A stretch of 64,000 nt of DNA from Motacilla alba alba (lineage: Eukaryota; Chordata; Aves; Passeriformes; Motacillidae), in the NCBI RefSeq assembly GCF_015832195.1, contig NC_052018.1, forward strand, positions 37,019,052 to 37,083,051, in the 5' to 3' direction. The notes beneath the pieces are model-generated. The model made no database searches. It was not told where the DNA came from and worked only from the letters and a program-made list of their open reading frames with translations. Each line of letters opens with the position of its first letter. Position 1 is the stretch's first letter. A program made the translations under genes and the position numbers. Shown here in pieces: positions 38,850 to 50,389 of the stretch.

Positions 38850-40350
38850 CAATGCAAAGTGACAGTCCCTTCCAGGGCACATGTCACACCACTGCTGGTA
38901 CCCATCTTCGAGGTGGTGAACACACCCCTTGCTGCCTAGGGAAGGGACTAAGAGCTCCACTGTGGCCACCTGCACACAGACAAACTCCAGCTCAAAGGGG
39001 CCTGGCAGCAGAAGAGCTGGGTCTGGTCTCCTGGGCAAAGGTCACTCACAGCAGTGTTTCAGCTGCTTTGCCATCTCCAGCTGGACTGGGGTCCTTAGTG
39101 CAGCCCAAGCCCCTGGGAAGGATGGCGACAGCAACAGCAACAGCCAGTCTGCAGAGAACGGGGAGGAGAAATACAACACCAGGCACCAGCAGCAGGGCTG
39201 CAGCTGCTTTATATTGCTTCTTGCTGCAGATTATGAATGTTAGCTCTGGTTTACCAACAATCCATGCTTCAAAAATTTGATAAAATACCCCAAAGGCTAA
39301 TTCCTCCTGAGCTCTATCCCTGCTGCCACAATCCATTTGTATTATGACTTTGTTCTGGGGACGTATCTGCAACCACTTATGTGAGGGGCCCAAATGACTT
39401 GATCCAGCCCAGTCTGGGCAGACAGTGCTACTCACATCCACACTGGGTGACACTGGGTGAAGAGAAGTGGTCCCAATGAGGCTGGCTACTACTTTAGCAG
39501 GGACTCCAGCTGAGATCCTGGAAGTGAAGCTCCCTGCAGAAACCACCAAGCAGCCTTGCCAGATGCTCCTGGGACTCCTCAGAGCACTGGCCAAGGAAGC
39601 CCTTGGGTAATCAGATCTGCTCCCACAGCCAGACCCAAGCTCTGGCAACAGACCTCTGCTGCATCCCAATCTACCTACAGGGTTTGCTGCCAGTCTGTAT
39701 CCTGATGTCTGCTGATATCAAAATTTCAAATACAGCAGTTCCTGTCTTCATTTAGGTTTTACTCATCTGAAACTCCCTCCTAAATGCAAACCAGATGAGC
39801 TCCTTGGAGTGGACAGCAGCTGCCCTTACTGTCTGCAGCCTCACTTAGCAGACTGTTTTCAAAAGGGAGCAGAATAATTTTGGATAGACTGTCTTTCACT
39901 GTGGTTGGAAAGGGGATCCTTGATCAGGCTCCCAAGGTCATACCCTGCTTTCTGAGTATCTCTGGGGAGAGATGGCAGCATAACTCACACGACCAGCTCA
40001 AGAAAGCACTGTGGGTGTCTTTACTGAGCTGCTTGTGTTGCCTACCAGTTCTCAAAGGCAAAATGCATGGCTTAGCTCCCCCCTGCAAATAGGTGACTTT
40101 GTACTTTGTCACCTGGCTACAGACACAAAAAGATGGTATCATGTGAAGTGTGCAGGTGTGTCTGCACCTACTGCCACAGCTCATCCTGCTGCTGCAGAGG
40201 GGGCCAGTTGCATGAAACAGGACAGGCTAAAAGCAAACCCTCAAAAGAGATGCTTGATCCCAGATTTGTAGTGCCCAGGAGCCACAGCTATCCTACAAGC
40301 CTACGGGGAAGAACCGAAAGGGCTAAACCTGGCTAGATACCATCTGGTCG
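38850..40350. other. GC-richer stretch with long overlapping open frames, not supported as coding
   Basis: The longest open frame of the window lies here: 207 codons on the minus strand, 39046-39669. It is directly opposed by 142- and 104-codon plus-strand frames (38852-39280, 38929-39243). The predicted minus-strand peptide has a C-terminal hydrophobic Val/Ala/Leu stretch, but no domain I recognise and no homolog I can recall. Reduced stop density on both strands at once points to base composition (CAG/CTG-rich) rather than a gene. A 10-bp unit CACTGGGTGA occurs twice in tandem at 39441-39460. Confidence 0.4.
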
Positions 40351-41330
40351 TGGTAAATGGTAATAAATGCCTTTGAGGCATGTGCAAGTAAAAATGCAAG
40401 CTTAAATCTGGGAGAAAGGCATTGGGATTCTCACTCCAAACACAGCAGAAAGCTTTGGTTTGGGTGCTAGAACAGTCTCCCTAGGCACAGGGCTGGGATC
40501 TTCTCACCTCAACCCTTCAAAGTTAGGCTGAATGAGAAATAGTAAGAGCTTGGCTGGAAAAGCAAGAGCAGATGATGGAATCAGTCTTTACTGCCTTAAA
40601 TTTTTAACTCTCTGAAAAATCAGCTTCTTATCCAATAGGCAGGTGACACCACCACTAGGAATTTGACGGCTGTCCCTCAGCATAAATGTCAAAAGAGAAA
40701 CAGCAGAAGGGAGGTAGCACAACTGGCCTAGCAAGAGGGGTGCAAACTGCTTCAGACCTGACACACAAGGTGCTAAGATGCAGTGAGAAAAGCAAGAGGA
40801 ATGAATAGGGTCTGGTAATTTTTCGAAGAAAGTGGGATTTGCATACAAGAACCAGAATTATAAAGAATGAATAACTGAAGAATCTATTTGTACTATTGAA
40901 TAAAAACCAGCATGGGATGTTATTTTTGTCCCTATGTTCTACAAACTGGACTAAAATTGTGGAACCTAAACATTTTTTTTACTATAGTAACAGCCATCAT
41001 CTAAAACACCCGCTGAACTAAACTCACAAAATTGTATTAAGTATAATATACAAGCATTTTGTATGTACAGTACAAAGCTAAGGCTACCCTTCATCTCTGA
41101 AGACAATCTGTAGCTACATTTAGACCATGTAAATATTTATAAATAAATAAAGGTAGAAGCAACTTCTTTATTCTCAATGCAGTGTGTGAAACGTGGGATT
41201 TTTTTCATTTCCACAGAAACTTACTTCACCTACTAGGCCCTCAGGACAGCTTGTGAAACTAGAAAAAGCGGTGTACTGTCCACTGCTTCTAATTAAAATC
41301 TTACAGTATTGCGGTCAGAGAGCTCTGGAG
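40351..41330. other. Anonymous non-coding stretch
   Basis: AT-rich towards 40.9-41.2 kb with a few AATAAA-like words (41145-41152) but no transcript evidence. No repeat recognised. Confidence 0.5.
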
Positions 41331-41425
41331 AACTGGTGAGGTCGCGTGATTTCCTTGAGGTCAGACAGCAAAAGCACACTAGACCAGGGATGACAGATTT
41401 CTTGGCTTGTCCATGCAATGCAGTC
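41331..41425 (-). mobile_element. MIR-like ancient SINE remnant
   Basis: GGAGAACTGGTGAGGTCGCG, GTGATTTCCTTGAGGTCAGA, CAGCAAAAGCACACTAGACC, AGGGATGACAGATTTCTTGG and TGTCCATGCAATGCAG follow the reversed MIR core (AAACTGAGG...AAGTGATTTGCCCAAGGTCACACAGC...GGATTTGAACCCAG) in order. It is heavily diverged and short. Confidence 0.6.
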
Positions 41426-44400
41426 CTCCGTGGCCTGAGCCAGAAATGCCGTCACTGGGAAGCTCTGGTTCCTCTCAGTAACCTAACTTTAAATAGTCTA
41501 GATCTTTACAGGAGAAAACCCCACGTAAGCACACCCTCCCCCCCACCACTCCCCCGAGGGTACCAAGAGTAACTTTTTCCCCTAAAGCCTAAAGCCTTCT
41601 TGCACCTGCAGATGTTGCTCTGGGAGCCAAGGAGGCTCCAAAGTCTGTGCCAATCTTTAGCCACTCTCTGCAGTTTTTCTCTATCGCTGAGTGCCAGTAA
41701 GTGTTCACACTCCAAGCAATGTCTGGTCTGACCATTTGTATGTTCCTCCAGCTGCCTGAGAGCCCATCTGCTCAGACAGGATTGCTGGCTCCACTCACTG
41801 CACACGACCCAGTGTTTCCATTGCTTACCCTGGAGAACTTGGGGGACACACTGGTGAGGAGGTGGCAGATCTTTGCATTTGTGACACATTCACTCCATCT
41901 GTTACCTAGTATTTTCCCCAGGTATTTACCTCTGGAGGCATGAGACGTCTTTGCCTCTGGTGAGTTTCCAATACTCACATCCACATGTTAAGATGAAAAT
42001 AACATCTGAGTGGAAGACTCCTAGTTTGGTCTTTACATTTGTATTTTCAATGACTAATTTTGTTTAAGTTGGTAAACGCAGCTGTTGCCTTGCCAGTTGG
42101 TGACATTTCCTTTTGGACTTCCCCCCTGGTTGGTGTGTCTCTGCCAAGACATGTAAATTGACTCATTCCTTGTATTCCTTTGCCTTTTTATACAATGCTT
42201 CAGTAGGAATTTGCGAAAGGTCTCTTGAGATTTGTTTCCTTAAATAATTATTAGCCCTGCAATGCCAGACAGTCTTTTCTAACATGTTTTTTGAACTGCC
42301 ACTTAAGCATCCCATGCTCAGGATGCTGGATCTAACTGATGTAACAGCTCACTATACTACATCCAGCTGTACTTTTTCTTATGGTGACTTGGCCACGTCA
42401 CTGTCCACTCAACAGCAACCTTAAAATGGTGACAGAATGCACGCTGGTTTTACACCAGCATTATCCATGATGAACCATTCATGCAGCTCTCTACTTGCTT
42501 CAACAACTCAAGCTTCTGAGTGACTTCACAGCCATTATAAATACATATATGAAAATAAGTCTCCTGAGAAAGGTAATAAACGTATTCTCACCAAGAGCTC
42601 TGAATGAACAATTGCATCAAACTGGCAGGTGATGCCTCAAGCCAGGGAGGAGGAGGCTATCCAAAATCTGGAAAGCAGAGGCCATCCAAAAACCTGGCCA
42701 TTGCTTTATCTTCCTAATTAACATGTCTGAACTGAAGCTGTAAAAGAAATAAATTAGAATCTCTGTTCTTTTTTCTGGTTTGGTTTTTTTTCATTTTTGA
42801 TGCTTCTACCAGTGAAAGGAACAGAACTTCTCTTCAACTTTTGCAATTGTTTGCATCACCTTTCCTATCTGAAATGAAATTTCTTTGTATTAGTTAGGAT
42901 TATGTTTATTTTTTCATATTGTTGTATTTCTTGAAGAACTCAGCAACTACTCATTCAACCATTTTTCAGCAATGATCACTACCTCCAGCTACTCCAAATT
43001 GTGGTTTTAGATAGCTTTTCACATCTGCCTTTGTGCTATGAGACAGCATCTCTACTTTGGGATTTTCAGTTCCTTTGGCAAAGTCACAGTGCTCCTTCCA
43101 CCACCCTCATCCTTCTCTTTCTCCTGCCACTAAATAGCTTTCACTTGCTAACCTCAGACAGGCCTATAGGCTGGTAGAATCTGGTCTGTTGAGCAAAGGG
43201 AACAGTTTTTTCAGGAGCTACATCAGCTTCTTGGGCAAGGCTATCTTCTTATTTCTCTTGGGGCCTCTATTCTTATTCTGAAACTGATTTTGCTGATGAT
43301 TTTGCTGGATGCACTCAAATGTCCAATGTTGGTTTTGGTATTTCCATCATTGGAAAGTCCACTATCTGGCATAGCTCAGCTGCAAACCAGTCACATTTTT
43401 AGCCATATATGACATGTTCACTTAAGTAGTAATACTAATTTACTAGTTCTTCTTACTAATTCTCCTGCAATTTTTAAAAAAATTTTTGTATCATCAAAAA
43501 AAAAATAATCACTTCTATTGCACACTAAGATGTGCTGAAGATAAACGTTGTGTTTGTCTCCAAAATACTCAGACAACAACAATTCCACCAACTGCTGTGG
43601 GGACACTTCTACACTATGTCCAGGCATCACCAAGAGCACGGAGAGCAGGCAGACTTCTGCCAGGCCCCACATTATTGCTTTGGAGACAGAAGATGACATT
43701 TGGCCATGAATTCCTCTGTTCTGTCACTGGCCCTAACCCCAAGAAAGAAGTCTCCCTTTTAGTAAGCAGATGTCAGCTAAGGAATTTGGTCCAAATCTGC
43801 TGACAGCTCTTATCTCATCACAGTAGTTGTCTGTTGGTAATACTGTGTAATTGTCATTTCATGTACTGCGTTTGAAATCTAGTTCAGAGCAATCGACCAC
43901 TAATTGGTTCCCAGTCTACAAGCTATTTTTCTGCTGTGGAAGTCATAATTAATGCTACTCCCTCCGAGTTATCATCATCGTGCTTCATGAATATATTATA
44001 GCTTTGTTTTCATTCTTAAGATTGCTCTTCATCAATTCCCGGTCACAGACAGTTTGCTTACTCAAAGGATTTTACTTTATTCCTCCATTTCCTTCACCTG
44101 CATCTCTTTTGTTGTTGCAGCCTTTATTTCACTGTTCCAGAAACCTATTTTCTGTGGTTAGTTTTTTCTTTCCAAACCTTTCCCTAAAGAACTCTTCAGA
44201 GGCTTGCCTGACTCATGGCTTTCACCAAAGCAGGTCACATCATTTCACCCAAGACAGAATCTGCTATTTACCTGGCAAGAACTTTGCTGGAGCAGCTACC
44301 TTGCCATCTTCCTCTGATTTGCCTCTTTTCCAAGGACAGATTCTTTGCCTGCAGCTGAAGCCCAAACACAGTGTTGTATCACTGCTTTTCACCACAACCC

Positions 44401-45819
44401 CGACATTTGACCCATTCAGTTTGGGCCATGAGACTCTAAAACCTTGCCCACACCAAGGTCAGTTGAAGCCTTGATTTGGCCTCTGGGTTCAAGTGGTAGC
44501 CATGCACTGCCAGCTGCTAAAGGAGCACAGCAGTTTTCCTGTCACCTACATTCTACTTGGTAAGGATGCTGCAAGATGAAAAGATTCTGGATACTCACAT
44601 TTTACAGTAACAGCAGCCATTTCAATACCTAGCTTAAAAAAGAAACCACATCTTACATCTCAGAAATGGTTGTGTTCTTCCTCCAGAGCTGATGTAAACT
44701 GCTCATACCTTCTTCTGCATGACATTTCACACTGCCTCCCTCCCTCATGCCCAGCACACTAATATGTTAGTAGTTATCACCACCTGAATCTTATGCAGGT
44801 TCACATTAGGACTCCCTAAATACGGTGAAACACAGAAACTTCACACCTACCAGAGCCCGAGAGAAAAATTCATAAATTTTTTTTTTTTTTGGCTACTGAA
44901 CTAGCTCATACTCTTCTACACTTACGGTGCTATTTGGTTCAGCAGATGGAGAATTAAAAGAATTTTGCCAACAATTTTTACTGCCTCACATGAGAGATGT
45001 TAGCTACACTTGAGCCCCATGTGACACAGTAATTTTGGACCTGACTATGGGTTTGAGTACCCTAAACTGTAAGGGAAGAGCAGACTTTGCACTTGAACAG
45101 TCAAGCCACAGACCTGAAATAGTAACAATCAAAAGTCAGGTCTGAGGGAGAGGTAAAATGGGCCAGCAGTGTTGAAAAGAACAGCTGCTCATCCTTTTAA
45201 AAACCCTGGTCTTTCAGGGAGACACACTCTACAGAGAGGAAGGAAATTTAACCCAGGGGGCCAGTAGCTGGGACCTGCTAAATCACTTTTCCACAGCAAA
45301 ACTTAGTGGGTAACTATTGACCAAACAAGAGATGAAGAAGCCAAATCAGGATGCTAGGGACTGCTCCAAAAATCTACAGGATGGACAATGGATCCTCAGT
45401 GCATGGAAGTCATCTGCTCTGAGGGTGTCATCTTTGGCACCAGCCAAATGGGGTGGGAGACGGGGTGGGAGAGGGAAGAATGAAAAACCATGGTTTGGGG
45501 TAAAAGAGATTTCTCTTTACAAAATGAGACCAAAAAAGTGCTATTTCTGAGATAGTGGGAAATGAGTGGCAGTCATCATAGCAGAAGACAGAAACAGGGA
45601 AGACAAAGAAGGTATGTTCAGAAGAACATAAAAACCAGAGATGTCTTAACGGTATTTGCAGATAACAAGCTCTCAAGTAGTATCAATATAGTCTGAACAA
45701 GTGCAATCAATGTATAGCTTGCTTTGAAAAAGACAAAGCATCTGCATTTTACCTCTTCATGTTAACACACTGTAATAAACAGCTATGGAAAGCAAACAAC
45801 AAGGGACCTGGGCTGTGTT
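41426..45819. other. Anonymous, T-rich on the plus strand, non-coding stretch
   Basis: From about 42.0 to 44.5 kb the plus strand is pyrimidine-rich and has a somewhat different texture from its surroundings. Frames include 127 codons minus (41506-41889, Cys/His-containing), 93 codons minus (43418-43699) and 164 codons plus (43980-44474, Phe/Leu/Ser-rich). None shows a recognisable domain. A degraded, unrecognised transposon is possible. A T14 run lies at 44877-44890. Confidence 0.4.
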
Positions 45820-45935
45820 AAAAACTTTCTTGTATAACACCAAGCAACTACTTTGTGCCTCAGCTTATATACATATAAAAGCTGTATATACTACAATTAG
45901 TGTCTGTAAGGTGAGTTTAATTAAAATTTGCTGTT
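45820..45935 (+). mobile_element. Possible MIR-like SINE remnant
   Basis: CAAGCAACTACTTTGTGCCT, CAGCTTATATACATATAAAA and GTAAGGTGAGTTTAATTAAA run parallel to the forward MIR core (CAAGTTACTTAACCTCTCTGTGCCTCAGTTTCC...GTAAAATG...GAGGATTAAATGAG). The match is weak, and AT-rich drift could imitate parts of it. Confidence 0.35.
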
Positions 45936-48900
45936 GAAGTACTGTTTTAGTGTATAACTTCGAGAGAAGTTACACAATTTTTGCCATTTATGGTTATCTG
46001 GTACATCATTTCTCCCTAAAAATATACTTTTTTTTTGAAAGTACAGACAATGAAAAAATGACCTGTGTTTCTGAAACAGAAAGAGGCTGGAATCCACTTG
46101 TTCAAATCCAGACTTTAAAATGACATAAACAACACCCCTCGACAGACTGGGCCATCACATTGTGCAGTTACCTCCTGCTGAGAAAGAGTGATCAGCAGGA
46201 GGATACAGGACATGGCTGGTACCTGTCTGCACTAACACCCTACACCACAGGAAAGAACTTCCAGCACAGTTTTTTACAAGCCATAGGCAGGTGTCTGAGT
46301 ATATACAGGTGTGTGAAAAATATGTGGCTAGTAGGCCTCAGAGGAAGCAAAGAGAAATTTGAAGGAAGACTGAAATAACTATTTCAGATTCCCAAGAGGA
46401 CAGCTAGCTTCTCTTGCCCCAAGTAATAACAATATTGCTTCATTTGCTTTGATTATGAATTTCAATTTTGTGATACCTGATTTTCTTTGCTTAGCCTCCT
46501 AATGGCTAGACAACAATTCTGTGCACGACTGCCACAATTTTGTTTCTATATCCTGATAATTACACCTCTTTGATGGAGCGTGTTTTAATAATATTTGTAG
46601 ATAAGCTGAGCTGCCATCAAACCTATAGAGACTGGGTTTGTTCTCAGCTTTTGATTTTATTAAGTGCAGGCATGGAAAGGCAAGAACAGAAGCATCAGCT
46701 CAAAGAGGAATGAGCTCCAGTCCCTGTTCCCAAAAGCAAGAACTTTGAGATACATGGCAACCCCAGGGAGCACATAGGGCCACCTTCACCTTAGTTAAAC
46801 TTCTCCACTTCTGTAACTCTCTGGTCTTCCATTTTAGCACCTGTTGAGCAGGCAGAAGAAGAAATAGTTGGGGGAAGAATGCCAAGGGAAGACTTCCTTG
46901 CAGAACATTTTTGTTTCGTTGTTCATTAGCAGGTAGGCGACAGCCATACATATCAACGTGGGTGAGCACATGGGGCTTTCATGGAAGACAGAGCGCCAAC
47001 GTTAATTCCCAGGAGACTCATCTCACTTACGAGACGCCCACGTTCACACCGCAATCACAGCTGCACCAGCTACAGTCGTCTTGGAGCCTCTGCTCTCAAG
47101 ATGCTTGTTAAAGATATGTTAAATTGCAATGCCTTCTCCCATTATCCCAAGTCCTCTGTCAGCAGACTCAAAATCAGGATCCTTTATAAAAATGGAGAGA
47201 TTTACCAACACCTTTACCACTAATATCATCTGCCAGGAAAGCACCTTTCATCACCTGTTTTAAAATATATATTAGTCTGATCACTTTTTCCTAATCAACT
47301 TCATAAAACAACAGCACTGAAGTCCAGTTATAGAGGAGCTCCTGATGCTTGTAATTTGCTTACAGGACCCAAATTTAAGAGACAGCATCACCCCATTTTG
47401 AAATGTCACAGCAACTTTTTCAGTAGCTTCAACTTTTCCCATTTCATTAAATGAAAGAAGGGGTGGAGAAAGGAGGAAACTGTATTTCTGCCCCACTTAC
47501 TTGACAAATGCAAGATACTGCATATAGATCGACTGACACAACCTCTCTGAATCTTGCTGAAACACACAAACAAAGCAAGATCAACCCAGGCAACTAGAAT
47601 TTGCTGCCGTGGTTTGGGAAAATGGTTTAAAACTCAGAAGGTTTTGGATACCTTGGTTGAATGCTTCCAAATGAATAACCGTGCACAAACACACAGTGAA
47701 TAGCAGATTTCAGAATCCCGCGCCTATCAATCCACACCACTTCAGTGGTAATCAACAGATTATCTTGGTATGACAATTTAGCTACAAGTCTCAGCCTGGA
47801 AGCGCTTCCCTCTCCCCTACACCTAAATCACAGTCAGAAATGCTCCAAAGGAGATTAGGGAGATGACTTTGCCAAGCACAAAATGCTGACCTAAATGTGT
47901 TCCTGTTTAAGTAGGTGGAGGTTCTAAATTTGACTGAAATGGCAATGTTCAGTCCAGCCCTTTTGTGTCTTTCAAGATTTGTATAAGCTTTTAAAGCCTC
48001 TCATTTCTTTTAAAGCAGGTTTTACTATCCCTAGAAATATTTTCTGCTCTTAGCCTTTTTGCTATAAACATACTGGCAAACTGCACATACACATATTCTG
48101 CTGAATCTAGAGAAATGACAGGGCTTGTGCTTCACCTGCTACATCTGAAAAAAGCAACAGCTGCAGGTCATGCTCTGGCTTCTGCCAGCCACTACCACTT
48201 GGTAGTGGTGTTCTAGTGTACAAGAGGGAGGGCTGCTTCATCAAACAATGTGCTCTGTAAGCTTTTACACTGTAAGCAAGGAGATCCCAAAATATAGGCT
48301 GCAGCATTTCTTATTTTCATGCATACAACAGTGTTAAATCAAAGGGATTTACATGGATTAGCGAAGGACAAAATTGGCCTATTTTAGTAATTGTAAAATG
48401 ACACTAAGATTATAACCCATCTCCCACTCCCACGATTAATTACTTCCCAACTCAATATATTGAAAGGTTCTTTCCACCTAACAGAGCCATGCCAAATGAA
48501 AAAGAGTGGATTTTTTTTTCCTTTTTAATTTTCTGTTTTAGACATGATGTATTTTAAAACTGAAAGAATTGTTTAATTTTCTTTGAAGAAATAAAAAGGA
48601 GCACAGGCTGCTATGATGCTTGGTTAGAAACATCAGATAGTGGCTGCTGACAACTCAGGGAACCCTGAACTGTGACATCACAGCTGGCCACAATGTAATT
48701 CTTTTTGGAAGATGGAGCTCTCTTACACACCAGTGAGGTTGCTGTTCCCCCCTACACAGCTGCTCCTGAGATTCTCACACGTGAATAGCTGCGCCTGTAT
48801 GGGAACATTCAGAGAAAATGTCACAGAGGTTTTGAAATGATAACCAGAAAACACACTGTGGTATTAGTTCTGCTTAACTTTATAAGAGGTTGAATTTTAG

Positions 48901-50345
48901 TTTTTATTAGCTTCTGCAAGGCTGAATTTCCCAGAATGATGTAACTACTGTCTCAAAATATGTGAAAATGTTTTTTTCTGTCCTCACACTACAGCTCTAC
49001 ATCTCCCCTCTGCTATGTCTAGAATAACTAATCTGAGATTAACTCACACATTGGTTTCTAAGGGACACAAATATAAAATAGAATGAAGGACAGCTAGGAT
49101 GACGCAGAGAAACGTGTTTTGCACACACAGGGACACAACCACTTTGGCATCATGTAAAGAATCCTCAGCCACCAAAGGACACGTGGCAGCTGCCTGCCCG
49201 CACGCTGCTCCCTGCGCATGGCCTCCAAAAGCCAACCGCGCCCAGCCCAGCCTACAGCTGCAGAGCGTGGCTCCATCGTAGCTGCTGACAGACACAGGGT
49301 TTACTTGCTGTTAGTCCAGTGAAGAGTACTAAAGACAACAAGTTCTTAACACGGAGCCCACAAGGACATTTGCTCAAATATCTAGCCTCAAGTGCTGGTT
49401 GGGGGCTGTACCTGAGGCTGTGACAAAACCCAGGGAAACTCAGGCTAAGGTGGTCCCGGTCCACACACAGCATCATGATCCCAGGGTGGGCAACTCTGAT
49501 AGCATCCCGAGCTGAACTCCTGGGAGTTGTACACCTATACGTGGCATTTTCCTCCAGAAGGCAGTTTATTTTGCCTGCTTTGCTTGAAGTTGTTTGCACT
49601 CATCCCTCCATCAGGAAATGCAGGGGCTGGTTTACAGCCCCTGTCCCGAGAACTGCATCTCCACAGGACTGCATGTGTGCACTACAGTTTAAGCACTTTG
49701 GGACTGCTCAGAGTGAAATGCATAAAATGCTAATGTATTACTAGACTCCTACAATATTTTTAAATAGCATCTCCGGTATATAGAACTATTTTACAAGCAA
49801 GTCAGTGTTCCATGACACCAAAGATTTTTATTTTATCTTTTAAAGTTTAAATATCAGTGAAAAGTGGGTGTTGATAGGATCTGCCAGCAGCACAAACAAA
49901 ATGTATGAATCCAGACTAGAAATGAAACGATCTCTCCACAACAGGGAAAGTAAGGCAGCACAACAGAAAAATATTCCCCAATACACAGAATCTTGAAAGT
50001 ATTGAACAAGTAAGTAGAACAAAGATTTCAAAGCACATTTGGACATGCGCTTCTTCAAGCAACATGTCAAAACCACTACTTTCTCCTCCCCTTCTTCTTG
50101 ACAGATGGTCTGACTGGGCCCAAAGCCACACCACCAAGCTGTGATCTTGGCAAAACCCACAAGGTAAATAAGGCTGGGCACAAAGTACAACTGGATAGGA
50201 GGCATGTGAGTGCTGAAGGATGAGATCCTGGCGATTCAGACAACAGCACAAGCTCATCTGAAAAAATGCTCCGGCACAGTGCCAAGAATGCTCTAGAGGT
50301 AAACACTACATAGCAAGGGCTGTATCCATCTCCAGTTGAGGAGAT
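45936..50345. other. Anonymous non-coding stretch
   Basis: No recognised repeat or exon. A locally CpG-containing patch at 49095-49280 (CGCACGCTGC, AACCGCGCCC) has overlapping frames on both strands and is too small for a CpG island. Confidence 0.45.
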
Positions 50346-50389
50346 GTTTAAAAGGTTAAACACTTTTCTGTTTAGAAGGTTAAACACTT
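50346..50389 (+). repeat. 24-bp-spaced near-perfect direct duplication
   Basis: The 20-mer GTTTAAAAGGTTAAACACTT at 50346 recurs at 50370 with one substitution. Each copy contains the palindromic GTTTAA/TTAAAC pair, so it can also fold on itself. Confidence 0.8.

Noticed and set aside
41140..41156. AATAAATAAAG as a polyadenylation signal
   Set aside because: AATAAA occurs many times in this AT-rich window by chance, and no upstream terminal exon or downstream GT-rich element supports it.
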